Positions 1-9,861 are shown, counted from the first letter of the stretch. The stretch: 63,626 bases of DNA from Lactobacillus kitasatonis DSM 16761 = JCM 1039 (GCF_000615285.1 NZ_BALU01000013.1:1-63626), one strand, 5' to 3'. Made by a program: numbers and translations. Notes: a model not told the origin generated them from the letters alone.

Positions 1-1
1 C

Positions 2-43
2 GATGAAAATGCGGTTTTAAATCTTTTAGCTTTGGCAAAATAA
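2..43 (+). CDS. dnaX: DNA polymerase III gamma/tau subunit, C-terminal end (partial)
   Basis: An open frame runs in from the left edge and ends in TAA at 41-43; only about 13 C-terminal residues (ending LLALAK) are visible. The residues themselves are not diagnostic. The identity rests on gene order: dnaX normally lies just upstream of ebfC and recR in Firmicutes. The roughly 190 bases between this stop and ebfC hold no gene that I can support, only a weak 8-bp stem near 178-206. Confidence 0.55.
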   Translation, partial: DENAVLNLLALAK

Positions 44-235
44 AGAAAATAAACAGGGCTGGCTAGGTCCTTAAGCTGTAAGAGCTAGTCAATGTGATTA
101 CTCCTATTTGGAATATCAGAATACTAGTGAAGACGATAATAAATGAAACAAAGAAAGGAAAAATATATCTTTCTGATATGTAGGAAATTCATATTCTTCT
201 ACATATTTCTATGTTTTATATAGCAGATAAAAACT

Positions 236-571
236 ATGAGTAGAAGACCTAATTTCGGCGGTATGGGCATGGGCGGCATGAACATGCAACAAATGATGAA
301 GCAAGCAAAGAAATTGCAAGCTCAAATGGCAGAAGAACAAGAAAACATTACCGCTCAAGAATTTACCGGTAAGTCAGCAGATGATATGGTAGTTGCTACA
401 TTTACTGGTGACCGTAAGCTTAAAGATCTTAAGATTGATAAAGAAGCAATCGACCCAGATGATCCAGATATGTTGCAAGATTTAGTGATCGATGCTGTCA
501 ACAAAGGCTTAGCTCAAATCGATGAAGCAACCCAAGCAAGTTTAGGCAAGTACACGAAAGGCTTGATGTAA
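236..571 (+). CDS. ebfC: YbaB/EbfC family nucleoid-associated protein
   Basis: This small DNA-binding protein of 111 residues belongs to the YbaB/EbfC family, dimers that coat DNA and are linked with recombination and repair. It has the Gly/Met-rich N-terminus ([18 protein letters not shown]) followed by a helical K/Q-rich stretch and a compact C-terminal fold ([17 protein letters not shown]). The length is typical. The Shine-Dalgarno in front of the ATG is weak. The stop codon directly abuts the TTG start of recR, so the two are translationally coupled, as in most Firmicutes. Confidence 0.9.
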   Translation: MSRRPNFGGMGMGGMNMQQMMKQAKKLQAQMAEEQENITAQEFTGKSADDMVVATFTGDRKLKDLKIDKEAIDPDDPDMLQDLVIDAVNKGLAQIDEATQASLGKYTKGLM

Positions 572-1171
572 TTGCAATATCCATTACCAATAGCTCATTT
601 AATTGATGCTTATATGAAGCTTCCAGGCATTGGTGAAAAAACTGCTACCAGATTAGCTTTTTACACAATGGATATGCCTCAAGAAGATGTAGAAGATTTT
701 TCTAAAGCATTAATTCAAGTGAAAAAAGATATCCATCAATGTCCAATTTGTGGCAATATTACTGAAAAAGATATCTGTGATATTTGTTCTAACCCTAATC
801 GTGATCAAACAACTATTATGGTGGTTGAACAGCCTAAGGACGTAATGGCTTTCGAAGATATGGGCGAATACAGTGGCTTATATCATGTGCTTCACGGCGT
901 ATTATCACCAATGGATGGAATTGGTCCAGAAGAAATTAATATTAAGTCTTTAATTACTCGTTTGCAAAAGCACGATGAAGTTAAAGAAGTAATTCTGGCT
1001 CTTAATTCCACTCCTGAAGGTGAATCAACTGCAATGTATATTAGCAAGTTGATTAAACCGGCAGGTATTAAAGTTACTCGTTTGGCTGCAGGTTTATCTG
1101 TAGGTAGCGATATTGAATATGCCAATTCAATTACTTTGAAACGGGCAGTACAAGGAAGAACGACTCTATAA
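572..1171 (+). CDS. recR: Recombination mediator RecR
   Basis: RecR works with RecO and RecF to load RecA onto SSB-coated single strands at gaps. The 199-residue protein shows the N-terminal helix-hairpin-helix ([13 protein letters not shown], residues 17-29), a C4 zinc finger (C57, C60, C69, C72) and a Toprim domain (about 80-175). The start is a TTG immediately after the ebfC stop. The final A of its stop overlaps the ATG of the next gene. The zinc ligands are intact and the length is normal. Confidence 0.95.
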   Translation: MQYPLPIAHLIDAYMKLPGIGEKTATRLAFYTMDMPQEDVEDFSKALIQVKKDIHQCPICGNITEKDICDICSNPNRDQTTIMVVEQPKDVMAFEDMGEYSGLYHVLHGVLSPMDGIGPEEINIKSLITRLQKHDEVKEVILALNSTPEGESTAMYISKLIKPAGIKVTRLAAGLSVGSDIEYANSITLKRAVQGRTTL

Positions 1172-1407
1172 TGGCTAGAAAAAGAGATAAAATCAAAGAA
1201 CTCGGCGATCAAAAACTGGTCTCCGAGATTGAAAAATTGCAAAATCAAATTGCTTTAGAGCAAGATTTAGATAAAACTACTTTGGATTTATCAGATGATA
1301 ATTATATTCAAGGTAAGATTTTAAGAGCCAAGTATACTTTTTTGTATAATGAAGCTCGTCATCGAGGCACAAGATTTAGTGGTATCACTAATGCGATTAC
1401 TCAATAA
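1171..1407 (+). CDS. yaaL: YaaL-type DUF2508 protein
   Basis: This is a 78-residue, charged, helical protein of the DUF2508/YaaL family, always found just downstream of recR in lactobacilli and bacilli. No biochemical role is established. The ATG overlaps the recR stop by one base, which implies coupled translation. A rho-independent terminator follows at 1412-1435, closing the dnaX-ebfC-recR-yaaL unit. Confidence 0.85.
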   Translation: MARKRDKIKELGDQKLVSEIEKLQNQIALEQDLDKTTLDLSDDNYIQGKILRAKYTFLYNEARHRGTRFSGITNAITQ

Positions 1408-1411
1408 AATT

Positions 1412-1435
1412 AGCTCCAATTTTGGGGCTTTTTTA
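1412..1435 (+). terminator. Intrinsic terminator after yaaL
   Basis: A stem formed by AGCTCCAA and TTGGGGCT (one G-U pair) is followed directly by a run of six T. Confidence 0.85.
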
Positions 1436-1509
1436 TTTTGCTTAATAAAAAAAGACTGGGGCTGTTAATCTCTATGAAACTTCTGTAAAATAGACCTATG
1501 GAGGATTTT

Positions 1510-2148
1510 ATGACAGGTTATTTTGTTAGTTTCGAAGGCCCAGATGGCGCAGGAAAAAGCACAGTTTTAAAGGAAGTATTGGCTAAAATAGGTCCACAGC
1601 TTAAACCACAATATCTTGTGACACGTGAACCTGGTGGATCAACGATTGCGGAAAAGATTCGTGATATTATTTTGGATCCAACCAATGATAAAATGGATGC
1701 AAAAACTGAAGCACTTTTGTATGCTGCAGCAAGAAGTCAACACGTAGAAGAGATAATCAGACCAGCACTTAAAGCAGGCAAAATTGTTTTTTCAGATCGT
1801 TTTGTTGATAGTTCTTTAGCTTATCAAGGTGAAGGACGCGACTTAGGTATTAAAGAAGTAAAGCAAATAAATGATTTTGCTACAAACAAGTTAGATCCAG
1901 ATTTAACTTTCTTTATCGATGTTGCTCCTGAAATTGGTCTGCGCCGAATTGAAAAATTGCGCCCAGGTCACGAAGATCGCTTAGAGCAAGAAAACTTATC
2001 TTTTCACAAGAAAGTCTACCAAGGCTTTTTAAAGGTAAAAGAGATGTATCCAGAACGCTTTGTGACTATTGATGGAACTCAACCAATTGACCAAGTTGTA
2101 GATCAAGTAATTGCAACATTAAAGCAGCGAATGCCGGAGATATTTTAA
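1510..2148 (+). CDS. tmk: Thymidylate kinase
   Basis: Phosphorylates dTMP to dTDP for DNA precursor supply. From the start at 1510 the P-loop GPDGAGKS lies at residues 10-17, followed by the REPGGST dTMP-binding motif and the [12 protein letters not shown] segment. An in-frame ATG at 1498 lies upstream, but the Shine-Dalgarno GGAGG (1500-1504) sits inside that extension and is 5 nt before 1510, so 1510 is preferred. About 212 residues, normal for the family. It heads a tmk-darA-holB-yabA-rsmI operon with very short gaps. Confidence 0.95.
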   Translation: MTGYFVSFEGPDGAGKSTVLKEVLAKIGPQLKPQYLVTREPGGSTIAEKIRDIILDPTNDKMDAKTEALLYAAARSQHVEEIIRPALKAGKIVFSDRFVDSSLAYQGEGRDLGIKEVKQINDFATNKLDPDLTFFIDVAPEIGLRRIEKLRPGHEDRLEQENLSFHKKVYQGFLKVKEMYPERFVTIDGTQPIDQVVDQVIATLKQRMPEIF

Positions 2149-2159
2149 GGACTGATTAG

Positions 2160-2480
2160 ATGAAATTAGTAATCGCTATTGTTCAAAAAGAAGATTCAAA
2201 TAATTTACAAAGAGCATTTGTCCAAAATGATTTTCGTGCTACTAAACTAGCAACTTCCGGTGGCTTCCTGAGTCAAGGAAACACAACTTTTTTAATTGGT
2301 TGTGAAGATGAAAAAGTAGACGATGTTTTAAAGATAATTAAGCAAGAATCTCGGGCAAGAGAAGAGATTGCAACACCACACATGCTTTCTACTGGATATG
2401 AGATTACTCAACCATTAAAGATTACGGTTGGTGGTGCAACTTGCTTTGTTGTCCCAGTTGATGAGTTTAAACGATTCTAA
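2160..2480 (+). CDS. darA: Cyclic di-AMP receptor DarA/PstA (YaaQ)
   Basis: This 106-residue PII-like trimeric protein belongs to the DUF970 family, which binds c-di-AMP; the downstream partner is not settled. Recognisable segments are the N-terminal MKLVIAIVQ strand, the T-loop region with TSGGFLSQGNTT and the C-terminal GGATCFVVPVDEF strand. The length is normal. It sits between tmk and holB as in B. subtilis, and its stop overlaps the holB ATG by one base. Confidence 0.9.
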   Translation: MKLVIAIVQKEDSNNLQRAFVQNDFRATKLATSGGFLSQGNTTFLIGCEDEKVDDVLKIIKQESRAREEIATPHMLSTGYEITQPLKITVGGATCFVVPVDEFKRF

Positions 2481-3337
2481 TGATTGATATTACAAATGTG
2501 GGTACTAAACAAACCCAGTTTTTACGCCGAGCATATGAGCAAAAGAGATTAGCTCATAGTTATCTTTTTGTTGATAGTGATGAAAGTCGTGCACTTAACA
2601 CAGCTTATTGGTTAGCATGCTTGTTTAACTGCACTGGTGAGAATAAACCTGATGGTACTTGCCAAAATTGTAGACAGATATTGTCAGGTAATCACCCAGA
2701 TGTTTTGCTTGTGGGTCCTGAGGGTAAACAAACTCTAGGAATAGATCAAGTAAGACCGCTGAAAGAAGAACTAGCTAAGAGTCCAGTTGAAAGCAGTCGT
2801 CGTTTCTTCTTTATTAATGAAGCACAAAAATTAACTTTATCTGCTGCTAACGGCTTGCTTAATCTGCTAGAAGAGCCAGTTGCACCGGTTGTTACGATTT
2901 TAATTACTAATAATAGTGACCAAATCTTACCAACGGTTCGTTCAAGAACACAAATCATCAATTTTGATAATGGTGAAAAGCCTAGTGGCAAAACTGCAAT
3001 GTTACTTGAAAATGGTTTTTCTAAAGATGAAATTGATGAATTAGGCAATTTAGAAAAAAGAGATCAGGAAATCAAATATTTCTATCAAGAAATGCTTGAG
3101 CATAATAGCTTAGCGTTAGTTAGCGCGCATAAATTATCCGAAAATGCTAAGCTGGGATCAGAGCAACGTTACATTTTGGTCAGGTTAAAGCTGCTGGCTG
3201 AACACGATCTGAACGATCCACGAAAGATGGAAATGGCTGCTCAGATGCTCAAGAATTTAATTGAGGTAGACAAAATGCGGTTGAGTAATGTTAGTCTACG
3301 TAATTCGTTAGATTATCTTGCTCTAGAATGGAAGTAG
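2480..3337 (+). CDS. holB: DNA polymerase III delta' subunit
   Basis: Delta-prime is part of the clamp loader that places the beta sliding clamp. The 285-residue protein has an AAA+ fold without a functional Walker A, as expected for delta'. Zinc-module cysteines are visible (C51, C61, C64), the sensor-like segment LNLLEEP is present, and VRSRTQ marks the SRC-like motif. The start overlaps the darA stop. Gene order supports the call. Confidence 0.9.
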   Translation: MIDITNVGTKQTQFLRRAYEQKRLAHSYLFVDSDESRALNTAYWLACLFNCTGENKPDGTCQNCRQILSGNHPDVLLVGPEGKQTLGIDQVRPLKEELAKSPVESSRRFFFINEAQKLTLSAANGLLNLLEEPVAPVVTILITNNSDQILPTVRSRTQIINFDNGEKPSGKTAMLLENGFSKDEIDELGNLEKRDQEIKYFYQEMLEHNSLALVSAHKLSENAKLGSEQRYILVRLKLLAEHDLNDPRKMEMAAQMLKNLIEVDKMRLSNVSLRNSLDYLALEWK

Positions 3338-3347
3338 GTGTTTTAAG

Positions 3348-3698
3348 TTGGATCCATATTCAAAATTAAAAAAGGTAAAAGAAACTACAGAAAATATGGC
3401 TAAGACTATTGCAAGTCTTGAAAATGATATTTTAGATACATTAAAAGAAAATACTGAGCTGAAGGTTGAAAATCAACTATTGCATGAAAAGTTAGATAAA
3501 TTAACCGCAAATCAAGCAGCACCTGAAACTAAAACGCAAAGTGGATTAGAATCACTGAAGAAGATTTATGATTCAGGCTATCATATCTGCAATATGTATT
3601 ATGGTTCTCACCGTGATCCTAGTGCAGATTGTATGTTCTGTCTTGATATCTTAGACAATTTTGGCGAAAAAAAGGGTATTAAAAAGGACGGTAGATAA
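3348..3698 (+). CDS. yabA: Replication initiation control protein YabA
   Basis: YabA negatively controls replication initiation by contacting DnaA and the DnaN clamp. The 116-residue protein has an N-terminal leucine-zipper-like coiled coil (about 5-55), a variable linker and a C-terminal zinc cluster with H79, C81, C95 and C98 (HIC...CMFC). The start codon is TTG. It lies 10 nt after holB and its stop abuts rsmI. Confidence 0.9.
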   Translation: MDPYSKLKKVKETTENMAKTIASLENDILDTLKENTELKVENQLLHEKLDKLTANQAAPETKTQSGLESLKKIYDSGYHICNMYYGSHRDPSADCMFCLDILDNFGEKKGIKKDGR

Positions 3699-4553
3699 AT
3701 GAAACGTCAAAGCAGCTATGCCAAAGATGAAGGAAAACTTTATTTAGTACCTACACCAATTGGTAATTTGAAAGATATTACTATTCGAGCAAAAAAGGTA
3801 TTAACCGATGCCGATTATATTGCTGCAGAAGATACGAGAACGAGTGGCATTTTGCTAGAAAAAATTGGTGTCCACAATAAAATGATCTCGTTTCACAAAT
3901 ATAACTCTAAAGAACGTGCTCCTGAATTAATCAAGTTGATGAAGGATGGGGCCGTAATTGCGGAAATTAGTGATGCGGGGATGCCGGTAATTTCTGATCC
4001 AGGCTATATTTTGGTTCAAGAATGTATTAAAAATGATATTCCAGTAGTACCTCTTCCAGGTCCATCTGCCTTTGCAACAGCTTTGATTGCTTCAGGCTTT
4101 GATGCTCAGCCATTTACTTACTACGGCTTTTTACCAAGAAAATCATCCGAACAAAAGCCATACTTTAAACAAATGGAAGAAGCTAAGGCTACCTCAATCT
4201 TTTATGAAGCACCTCACCGTTTAGCTAAGACCTTAAAGAATTTAAGCACTGTTTTACCAGCGGATCGACAAATTGTGGCGGCACGAGAATTAACTAAAAT
4301 TCACGAAGAATTTATTCGTGGCACGGTTAAAGAAGTAACTGAGTATTTCAGTGAAAATGCACCACGAGGCGAATTCGTTATCTTGATTTCACCAAATACT
4401 GAAGCACTTAAACAATTATCTTGGCCAGAATTGATTGATTTAGTAAACGATTTAGTAGACAAGGGCGAATCCAAAAAAGATGCGATTAAGCAAGTTGCCA
4501 AGGAGCACAGCGTTTCTAAGAATGAATTGTATGACCAATATCATCAAAGGTAA
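3699..4553 (+). CDS. rsmI: 16S rRNA (cytidine-1402-2'-O)-methyltransferase
   Basis: RsmI methylates the ribose of C1402 in the 16S rRNA decoding centre using SAM. The tetrapyrrole-methylase fold is shown by VPTPIGNLKDIT near the N-terminus, AEDTRTSG, and the glycine-rich SDAGMPVISDPG. The length of 284 residues is normal. It follows yabA with no gap. Confidence 0.93.
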   Translation: MKRQSSYAKDEGKLYLVPTPIGNLKDITIRAKKVLTDADYIAAEDTRTSGILLEKIGVHNKMISFHKYNSKERAPELIKLMKDGAVIAEISDAGMPVISDPGYILVQECIKNDIPVVPLPGPSAFATALIASGFDAQPFTYYGFLPRKSSEQKPYFKQMEEAKATSIFYEAPHRLAKTLKNLSTVLPADRQIVAARELTKIHEEFIRGTVKEVTEYFSENAPRGEFVILISPNTEALKQLSWPELIDLVNDLVDKGESKKDAIKQVAKEHSVSKNELYDQYHQR

Positions 4554-4559
4554 TTACTA

Positions 4560-5294
4560 ATGAAATATACTGAAGACTATCAAATCGAATTTAAAGATTG
4601 TGATGAAAATCGTCGCTTGAAGATACCGGCCTTAGTAGATCTCTTAATGCAGACTTCAGAACACCAATTAGATCAAAGTGGTGCCGGTACAGACGATTTA
4701 TTAAAGCGCGGATTAGGCTGGGTAGTTACGCAATACCGCTTTGATATTAACCAATTGCCTAAGCCCGAAGACAAGGTGAAATTGAGTACGATAGCTAGCG
4801 GCTATAATCGCTTTTTTGAATATCGTGATTTTGGCGTAGACGATGAAGCAGGTAATTCGTTAGCTGATGTAAAGAGCCAATGGGTGATGCTAGATTTGAA
4901 GAAACGTCACATGGTTCCTACTGATTTAAAAATGATGGAAGATTGGGGGGTGCCGCTACTTAAAAAGATGCCCCGTTTTCCTCGCCTGCGACCACAAGAA
5001 GAATACGATCATGAGCGAGTATACCGTGCGCGTTACGATGATTTAGACACTAACCATCATGTAACTAACAGTCATTACTTCAGTTGGTTTATTGATATGC
5101 TGGACCGTGATTTTTTGAAAGATCATGAAATTAGTGCCATTGATATTAAATTTGATAAAGAAGTACATTACGGAAAAAATGTGCATTCTTGCATGACTTT
5201 AGTTCAGGATGATGAGATTACCTCATATCATGCCATCAAGACTGATGATGGAACTGAGCAAGCGGTTTGTGAATTAAAATGGCGTAAGATATAA
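4560..5294 (+). CDS. Acyl-ACP thioesterase
   Basis: This 244-residue protein of the plant FatA/FatB-like acyl-ACP thioesterase family (PF01643) carries two hotdog domains. It releases free fatty acids from acyl-ACP. The C-terminal domain keeps the catalytic-type region DTNHHVTNSHYFSWF with Asn and His; the N-terminal domain starts YQIEFKDCDENRRLKI. It starts 6 nt after rsmI and is followed by a terminator. Lactobacilli commonly carry one such gene here. Confidence 0.85.
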   Translation: MKYTEDYQIEFKDCDENRRLKIPALVDLLMQTSEHQLDQSGAGTDDLLKRGLGWVVTQYRFDINQLPKPEDKVKLSTIASGYNRFFEYRDFGVDDEAGNSLADVKSQWVMLDLKKRHMVPTDLKMMEDWGVPLLKKMPRFPRLRPQEEYDHERVYRARYDDLDTNHHVTNSHYFSWFIDMLDRDFLKDHEISAIDIKFDKEVHYGKNVHSCMTLVQDDEITSYHAIKTDDGTEQAVCELKWRKI

Positions 5295-5304
5295 TAGATA
5301 AAAA

Positions 5305-5329
5305 CATGACACTTGGGTCATGCTTTTTT
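5305..5329 (+). terminator. Intrinsic terminator after thioesterase gene
   Basis: CATGAC pairs with GTCATG around a short loop and is followed by C and seven T. It separates the rsmI unit from folT. Confidence 0.8.
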
Positions 5330-5348
5330 TGTCGAGGGAGGACAGCAA

Positions 5349-5867
5349 ATGAGTGTTAAGAAAATTTTACGAACTAATTTACAACAAATGATCTTTTTAG
5401 GGATCGTTGTGGCAATGAAAATTATCCTTGGACAATTTTCATTTGGACCAATTACTGTTAAGGTAGGCCTAGGTTTTATTGGGAGTGTATTACTAGGCTA
5501 CTTTTTTGGCCCAGTTTGGGGAACTATTGGAGGCGGAATTAGCGACTTAGTTAGTTCAGCAATTTTTGGTAATCAAGGTGGCTTCTTTATTGGTTTTACT
5601 CTAACTGCTATGGCTGGACCATTGATTTATGCTTTGTTTTTGTATGATAAGCCAGTTAAAATTTGGCGGATAATCGCTTCAACCATTTTGGTTACACTTA
5701 TCGTAAACATTGGCATGAATACATTATGGCTGCACATTATGTACAATCTAGATTTTAAAGCGGCTTTGATTCAGCGCTTACCTAAAGAAACGATCGTACC
5801 ATGGATTCAAATGGTAGTAATCTACTTTGTATTGCAAGCTGTTTCTCGTGTTAAAGTAAAAAAATGA
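5349..5867 (+). CDS. folT: Folate-type ECF transporter S component (FolT)
   Basis: This integral membrane substrate-binding protein of the energy-coupling factor family captures folate and works with the shared EcfA/A'/T module encoded elsewhere. From 5349 it is 172 residues with about six hydrophobic segments, including GFIGSVLLGYFFGP and GGISDLV. The sequence NIGMNTLWLHIMYN near the C-terminus and QRLPKE are FolT-like. An upstream in-frame ATG at 5313 lies inside the terminator hairpin; GGGAGG ahead of 5349 decides the start. Confidence 0.85.
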   Translation: MSVKKILRTNLQQMIFLGIVVAMKIILGQFSFGPITVKVGLGFIGSVLLGYFFGPVWGTIGGGISDLVSSAIFGNQGGFFIGFTLTAMAGPLIYALFLYDKPVKIWRIIASTILVTLIVNIGMNTLWLHIMYNLDFKAALIQRLPKETIVPWIQMVVIYFVLQAVSRVKVKK

Positions 5868-5893
5868 TTTAAAGCGGAAAGAGAATAATAGTA

Positions 5894-6628
5894 ATGAAAA
5901 TCTTAAGTGTTTCTACAGCTACTAATCATTTGAGCATAGCTTTAAATGAAGGTCAACAAGTAATTGTTGAAAAAAATGAACGAGATGAACGCAATCACAG
6001 TGAACATCTTGATCCATTAATTGACGAAATTTTAAAAGAAAACAAATTAACTTTAAAAGATATTGATCGCTTTGCAGTCGCAATTGGACCTGGTTCATAT
6101 ACTGGATTAAGAATTGGGATTACAACTGTTAAGATGTTTGCCAGTATTTTAGACAAAGAAGTAGTTGGCATTTCAACTTTGCAAGCTTTGGCTAAGGGTG
6201 TTGCTGGGGATGCACTCGTCATCGCTGGTCTTGATGCGAGAAACGATAACTACTTTGCTGGTGGTTACAAGAGCGGTGATATTCCAGAAAATGTAATTCC
6301 AGATGGTCACTACAACATTGATGCTTTAATTAAGGCTATTCAAGAATATGCCGCTGAAAATGAAGTAAAGAAGATCGTATTCGTAGGATCAGGTCTTGAA
6401 AAGCAAGATGAAAAGATCAAGGCTTTAAATATTTCTTATGAATACGGTGATGATGATCAAAATGTAATTCGTGCCGGTTTAATTGGCAAGTTAGCTGTTT
6501 CAGCTACTCCAATTGATCCTGACAAGTTATTGCCACGCTACTTACGCAGAACTCAAGCGGAAGTTGATTGGCATAAGAAGACAGGCAAACCATTCGAGCC
6601 TGACAGTCATTATGTTGAAGAAGTTTAA
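5894..6628 (+). CDS. tsaB: tRNA t6A biosynthesis protein TsaB
   Basis: TsaB scaffolds TsaD/TsaE for synthesis of threonylcarbamoyl-adenosine at tRNA position 37. The 244-residue ASKHA-fold protein begins MKILSVSTATNHLSIAL and has the GPGSYTGLRIG motif. It forms the conserved cluster tsaB-rimI-tsaD; the rimI ATG at 6612 lies inside its last codons. Confidence 0.93.
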   Translation: MKILSVSTATNHLSIALNEGQQVIVEKNERDERNHSEHLDPLIDEILKENKLTLKDIDRFAVAIGPGSYTGLRIGITTVKMFASILDKEVVGISTLQALAKGVAGDALVIAGLDARNDNYFAGGYKSGDIPENVIPDGHYNIDALIKAIQEYAAENEVKKIVFVGSGLEKQDEKIKALNISYEYGDDDQNVIRAGLIGKLAVSATPIDPDKLLPRYLRRTQAEVDWHKKTGKPFEPDSHYVEEV

Positions 6629-7184
6629 TCAATTTTTCCATCCACAAATTAATCGAATTGATATGAGTTTTACGCCATTTATGGCAAACGTGAATGGTAA
6701 TATTTTGCAGATAATGCAAGCAACAGATGATAATATTCCTGATTTATTGGTTTTGGAAGAACAAGTATATTCGGGTCGAACACCTTGGAATAAATTCTCT
6801 TTTGAAACTGAATTAAGAAAAAGACGCAATTCTCTTTATTTAGTTGTTTATCAAGCGTCTACTTTGGTTGCCTTTATCGGGGCACGCTTTAGTCCTGAAG
6901 AAACTCATATTACTAATATTGCAGTTGCACCAGCTTATCAACATCAACACATTGGTCGCTATTTAATGCAAATGATGATCGATCGTGCTCGTGAAAATGA
7001 TAGTGATAGTGTAACTTTAGAAGTTAAAACCGATAATGAAATTGCTCAAAGATTGTATCAATCATTAGGTTTTAAGGGGAATTTTATTCGTAAAGATTAT
7101 TATCAAGATACGCATACTGATGCCATGAATATGGTGTTATGGTTGAAGCCACATCAGATTAAAAGAAAGAAGTTTACGTTTTGA
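6612..7184 (+). CDS. rimI: RimI-type ribosomal-protein-alanine N-acetyltransferase
   Basis: GNAT acetyltransferase expected to acetylate the N-terminus of ribosomal protein S18. The motif-A region lies at [17 protein letters not shown], and [18 protein letters not shown] follows. The frame is open further upstream (6513), but that part overlaps tsaB; the ATG at 6612 gives 190 residues. The N-terminal 45 residues ([11 protein letters not shown]) precede the canonical fold and are unusual for RimI. The start of tsaD overlaps its stop. Confidence 0.85.
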   Translation: MLKKFNQFFHPQINRIDMSFTPFMANVNGNILQIMQATDDNIPDLLVLEEQVYSGRTPWNKFSFETELRKRRNSLYLVVYQASTLVAFIGARFSPEETHITNIAVAPAYQHQHIGRYLMQMMIDRARENDSDSVTLEVKTDNEIAQRLYQSLGFKGNFIRKDYYQDTHTDAMNMVLWLKPHQIKRKKFTF

Positions 7185-8230
7185 GTGAAAAGAAAGATGT
7201 TCGCATTTTAGCTTACGAAAGTTCATGTGATGAAACTTCCACTGCCGTGATTAAAAATGGACGTGACATTGAGAGTTTGATCGTTGCAACCCAAATCAAA
7301 AGTCACCAACGTTTTGGCGGGGTAGTGCCAGAGGTTGCCAGTCGTCACCATATTGAAGTAATTAGCCAAATTACTAAAGAAGCTTTAAGTGAAGCAAATT
7401 GTGCTTGGAAAGATATCGATGCAATTGCCGTAACTTATGGTCCAGGCTTAGTTGGTGCACTTTTAATTGGTGTTAGTGCAGCTAAGGCTGCTTCAATGGC
7501 TACCGGTATTCCTTTAATCGGTGTTGACCACATTATGGGTCACATTATGGCTGCTCAATTGAAGGATGAGATCGAATACCCAGCCCTTGCTTTGCAAGTA
7601 TCTGGTGGACATACCGAAATTGTTTTATTGAAAGATCCAGTTCACTTTGAGATTATCGGTGATACTCGTGATGACGCTGCTGGTGAAGCTTACGACAAGA
7701 TCGGTCGTGTTCTTGGCGTAAATTATCCAGCTGGTAAGACAATTGATGCATGGGCACATGAGGGTAAAGATACCTTTAACTTTCCACGTGCAATGATGGA
7801 AGATGATGACTATGACTTCTCATTCTCTGGTCTTAAGTCTGCTTTCATTAATACTTGTCACCATGCAGATCAAATTCATGAAAAGTTGAACAAGTATGAT
7901 TTGGCCGCAAGTTTCCAAGCCGCAGTTATTGATGTACTTGCTCATAAGACTATCCGTGCAATTAAGCAATACAAACCTAAGACCTTCATTATGGGCGGTG
8001 GGGTTGCCGCAAACCATGGTTTACGTGACCGCATGAGTGCTGAAATTGCTAAGTTGCCTAAGCAAGACCAACCTAAGGTTATCTTGCCTGACATTAAGCT
8101 TTGTGGTGATAATGCCGCAATGATCGGTGCTGCCGCATATAACCTTTACAACGATGGTCAATTTGCTGATTTGACTTTGAATGCTGATCCATCATTGGAA
8201 TTACCATATGCTAAAAGCATGTTAAATTAA
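7181..8230 (+). CDS. tsaD: tRNA N6-adenosine threonylcarbamoyltransferase TsaD
   Basis: Catalytic subunit of t6A37 synthesis; it transfers the threonylcarbamoyl group to A37. The 349-residue ASKHA protein has metal ligands H117 and H121 (DHIMGHIMA), the SGGHTE motif and the C-terminal CGDNAAMIG with the metal Asp. It starts with TTG overlapping the rimI stop (TTGA). Two tandem terminators follow, ending the cluster. Confidence 0.95.
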   Translation: MSEKKDVRILAYESSCDETSTAVIKNGRDIESLIVATQIKSHQRFGGVVPEVASRHHIEVISQITKEALSEANCAWKDIDAIAVTYGPGLVGALLIGVSAAKAASMATGIPLIGVDHIMGHIMAAQLKDEIEYPALALQVSGGHTEIVLLKDPVHFEIIGDTRDDAAGEAYDKIGRVLGVNYPAGKTIDAWAHEGKDTFNFPRAMMEDDDYDFSFSGLKSAFINTCHHADQIHEKLNKYDLAASFQAAVIDVLAHKTIRAIKQYKPKTFIMGGGVAANHGLRDRMSAEIAKLPKQDQPKVILPDIKLCGDNAAMIGAAAYNLYNDGQFADLTLNADPSLELPYAKSMLN

Positions 8231-8248
8231 TTTAGAAAACAAAAGCAA

Positions 8249-8281
8249 AAAATAGAACTGTTCAACGAACAGTTCTATTTT
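8249..8281 (+). terminator. Intrinsic terminator after tsaD (first of two)
   Basis: A perfect 15-bp inverted repeat (AATAGAACTGTTC and its complement) around AAC, with A-tract and T-tract flanks, so it could work in both directions. Confidence 0.88.
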
Positions 8282-8287
8282 CTACGT

Positions 8288-8324
8288 AAAGTCAAGTACC
8301 ATAAGGTATTTGGCTTTTATTTTT
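8288..8324 (+). terminator. Second tandem terminator after tsaD
   Basis: AAAGTCAAGTACC pairs with GGTATTTGGCTTT (13 bp with G-U pairs) around ATAA and is followed by a T-rich tract. Confidence 0.75.
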
Positions 8325-8392
8325 GAAAAGCAAATAATTATTAAAATAATCTTTTAATAAGCTAGAAGAGTATAATAAATTTGATCGATTAA

Positions 8393-9616
8393 TTACGATA
8401 AAAGTCTTTTTTGATTATGTTTGGCTACGTCGTAATCATATAGTTGATCATTACTGATCAGCGCATACATAGTCCTGATTAGTTTGTGTATAGAGGCAAT
8501 AGCTATCTTTTTGAACCCTTTGGTTTGAGAGGATAGCTTTTTGTTTTCATAGTAATCAGCTATATAACAGTGCTGTGTTTTAGCTGCCTGGTCGATTTGG
8601 CCGATAGCCCGATAAAGAATCTTACGTGCTACGGTATTACCATGCTTAGTAATGCTTAAACTGGCGTCCATTTCACCAGATTGATAACGTCCCGGATTAA
8701 TTCCAATAAAAGCATTGATTTTGTTAGGATTACTAAATCTACGCAAGTCTCCTAATTCTCCCAGTATCCTTACTGCAGTAGTTTGAGCAATACCTGGAAT
8801 ACTTTCTAATATCTCCAAGTCACGATTAGGCAAGCTTTTAGCTAGCCTTACCATCTGATTTACTAGGTTTTGTCTTCGCTTATTCAAATCTATTAAACGT
8901 TGAGTATAGTATCTTACCTTATCAGATTCAACGCTTTTACAGGGAGCTACAGGATAAGTCTTTTGAGATAGAGCAATTAACTTTAAAGTAAATTTATTAG
9001 CCTTTTTAACTTGAAATCCTGGCAATTTTATAAGTTTGGTGTAGATTTCAAGTTCTGTTAGATCATTTACTATCTCACAGTGAGGATACATTTTAACAAT
9101 TGACCAATAATTGAAGCCTTTAGCCGTGTTAAATAATTGTTCAAGCTCTGGAAAAGTAAATTGTAAAACTTTATGAAGCCGGTTTTTAGCCATTACAATA
9201 TCACTGGTCAATTGATCATAAAAACGACTTAGAGCATTTAATTGATGATATTGCTCAGCTTGCAGTTGACTAACTGGATGATGATATAGCCTTTGAATTA
9301 AAGCTAAGTGATAAGCATCCGTTCTATCAGTTTTATTATGTCTAAGCCCTAAATCCATCTCTTTCTTAGCCTTTAATGGATTCAGAACTACATATTCGTA
9401 GCCATAATCATCTAAGAAAGTCTGCAGTCTTCTTGAATATACGCCGGTGGCTTCGAAAATAATTTGAGGATGTTGAGTGAAAGCTTTCAGATCATTGAGC
9501 AGTTCTAAGAAACCAGGCCGATCATTAGTAATTGTTGTAATAGATTTACTATCATTGATTAATTCACAAACAGTTGATGTACTCTTGCTTACATCAATGC
9601 CAAAGATAACTTTCAT
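8393..9616 (-). CDS. IS110-family DEDD transposase (first)
   Basis: The 407-residue recombinase has the N-terminal RuvC-like DEDD site (D8 in FGIDVSK, E55 in FEATGVY, D97 and D100 in HNKTDRTDA). The C-terminal transposase_20 domain contains SIPGIAQTTA, LGELGDLRRF and YQSGE with the catalytic serine. Start ATG at 9616 has AGGAGG 8 nt upstream. It appears intact. Its upstream 245-nt gap (9617-9861) holds an 8-bp hairpin (CCTATGAA/TTCATAGG) with a T-rich loop and is where the left end and bridge RNA of an IS110-group element would lie. Confidence 0.92.
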   Translation of the reverse strand: MKVIFGIDVSKSTSTVCELINDSKSITTITNDRPGFLELLNDLKAFTQHPQIIFEATGVYSRRLQTFLDDYGYEYVVLNPLKAKKEMDLGLRHNKTDRTDAYHLALIQRLYHHPVSQLQAEQYHQLNALSRFYDQLTSDIVMAKNRLHKVLQFTFPELEQLFNTAKGFNYWSIVKMYPHCEIVNDLTELEIYTKLIKLPGFQVKKANKFTLKLIALSQKTYPVAPCKSVESDKVRYYTQRLIDLNKRRQNLVNQMVRLAKSLPNRDLEILESIPGIAQTTAVRILGELGDLRRFSNPNKINAFIGINPGRYQSGEMDASLSITKHGNTVARKILYRAIGQIDQAAKTQHCYIADYYENKKLSSQTKGFKKIAIASIHKLIRTMYALISNDQLYDYDVAKHNQKRLLS

Positions 9617-9861
9617 TTATAAAACCTCCTAAATATAGCAGTAAAGCTATTTTACTTAAGAAATCAGGATCTAATTTTTCTACTTTAATTCAAGTATTAT
9701 CAACGTTTAATTTAGATATTTTCTTAAAAATAATGGTGCGAATAAAGCTGAAAAGATTAAATAAAAGTTTAGTGCATATTTATTAGGTAACACAAAGAAG
9801 CCTATGAATTCTTGTAGTTTTTTCATAGGTTGTTATACTGAAAGTGATTATTTGATTTCAA

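Noticed and set aside
44..235. Possible SRP (scr) RNA between dnaX and ebfC
   Set aside because: The gap is suggestive because an SRP RNA gene lies near dnaX in Bacillus, but I see no conserved SRP Alu or helix 8 motif and only weak stems.
892..1248. Open frame opposite recR
   Set aside because: Exact shadow of a strongly supported gene, no ribosome site and no recognisable protein.
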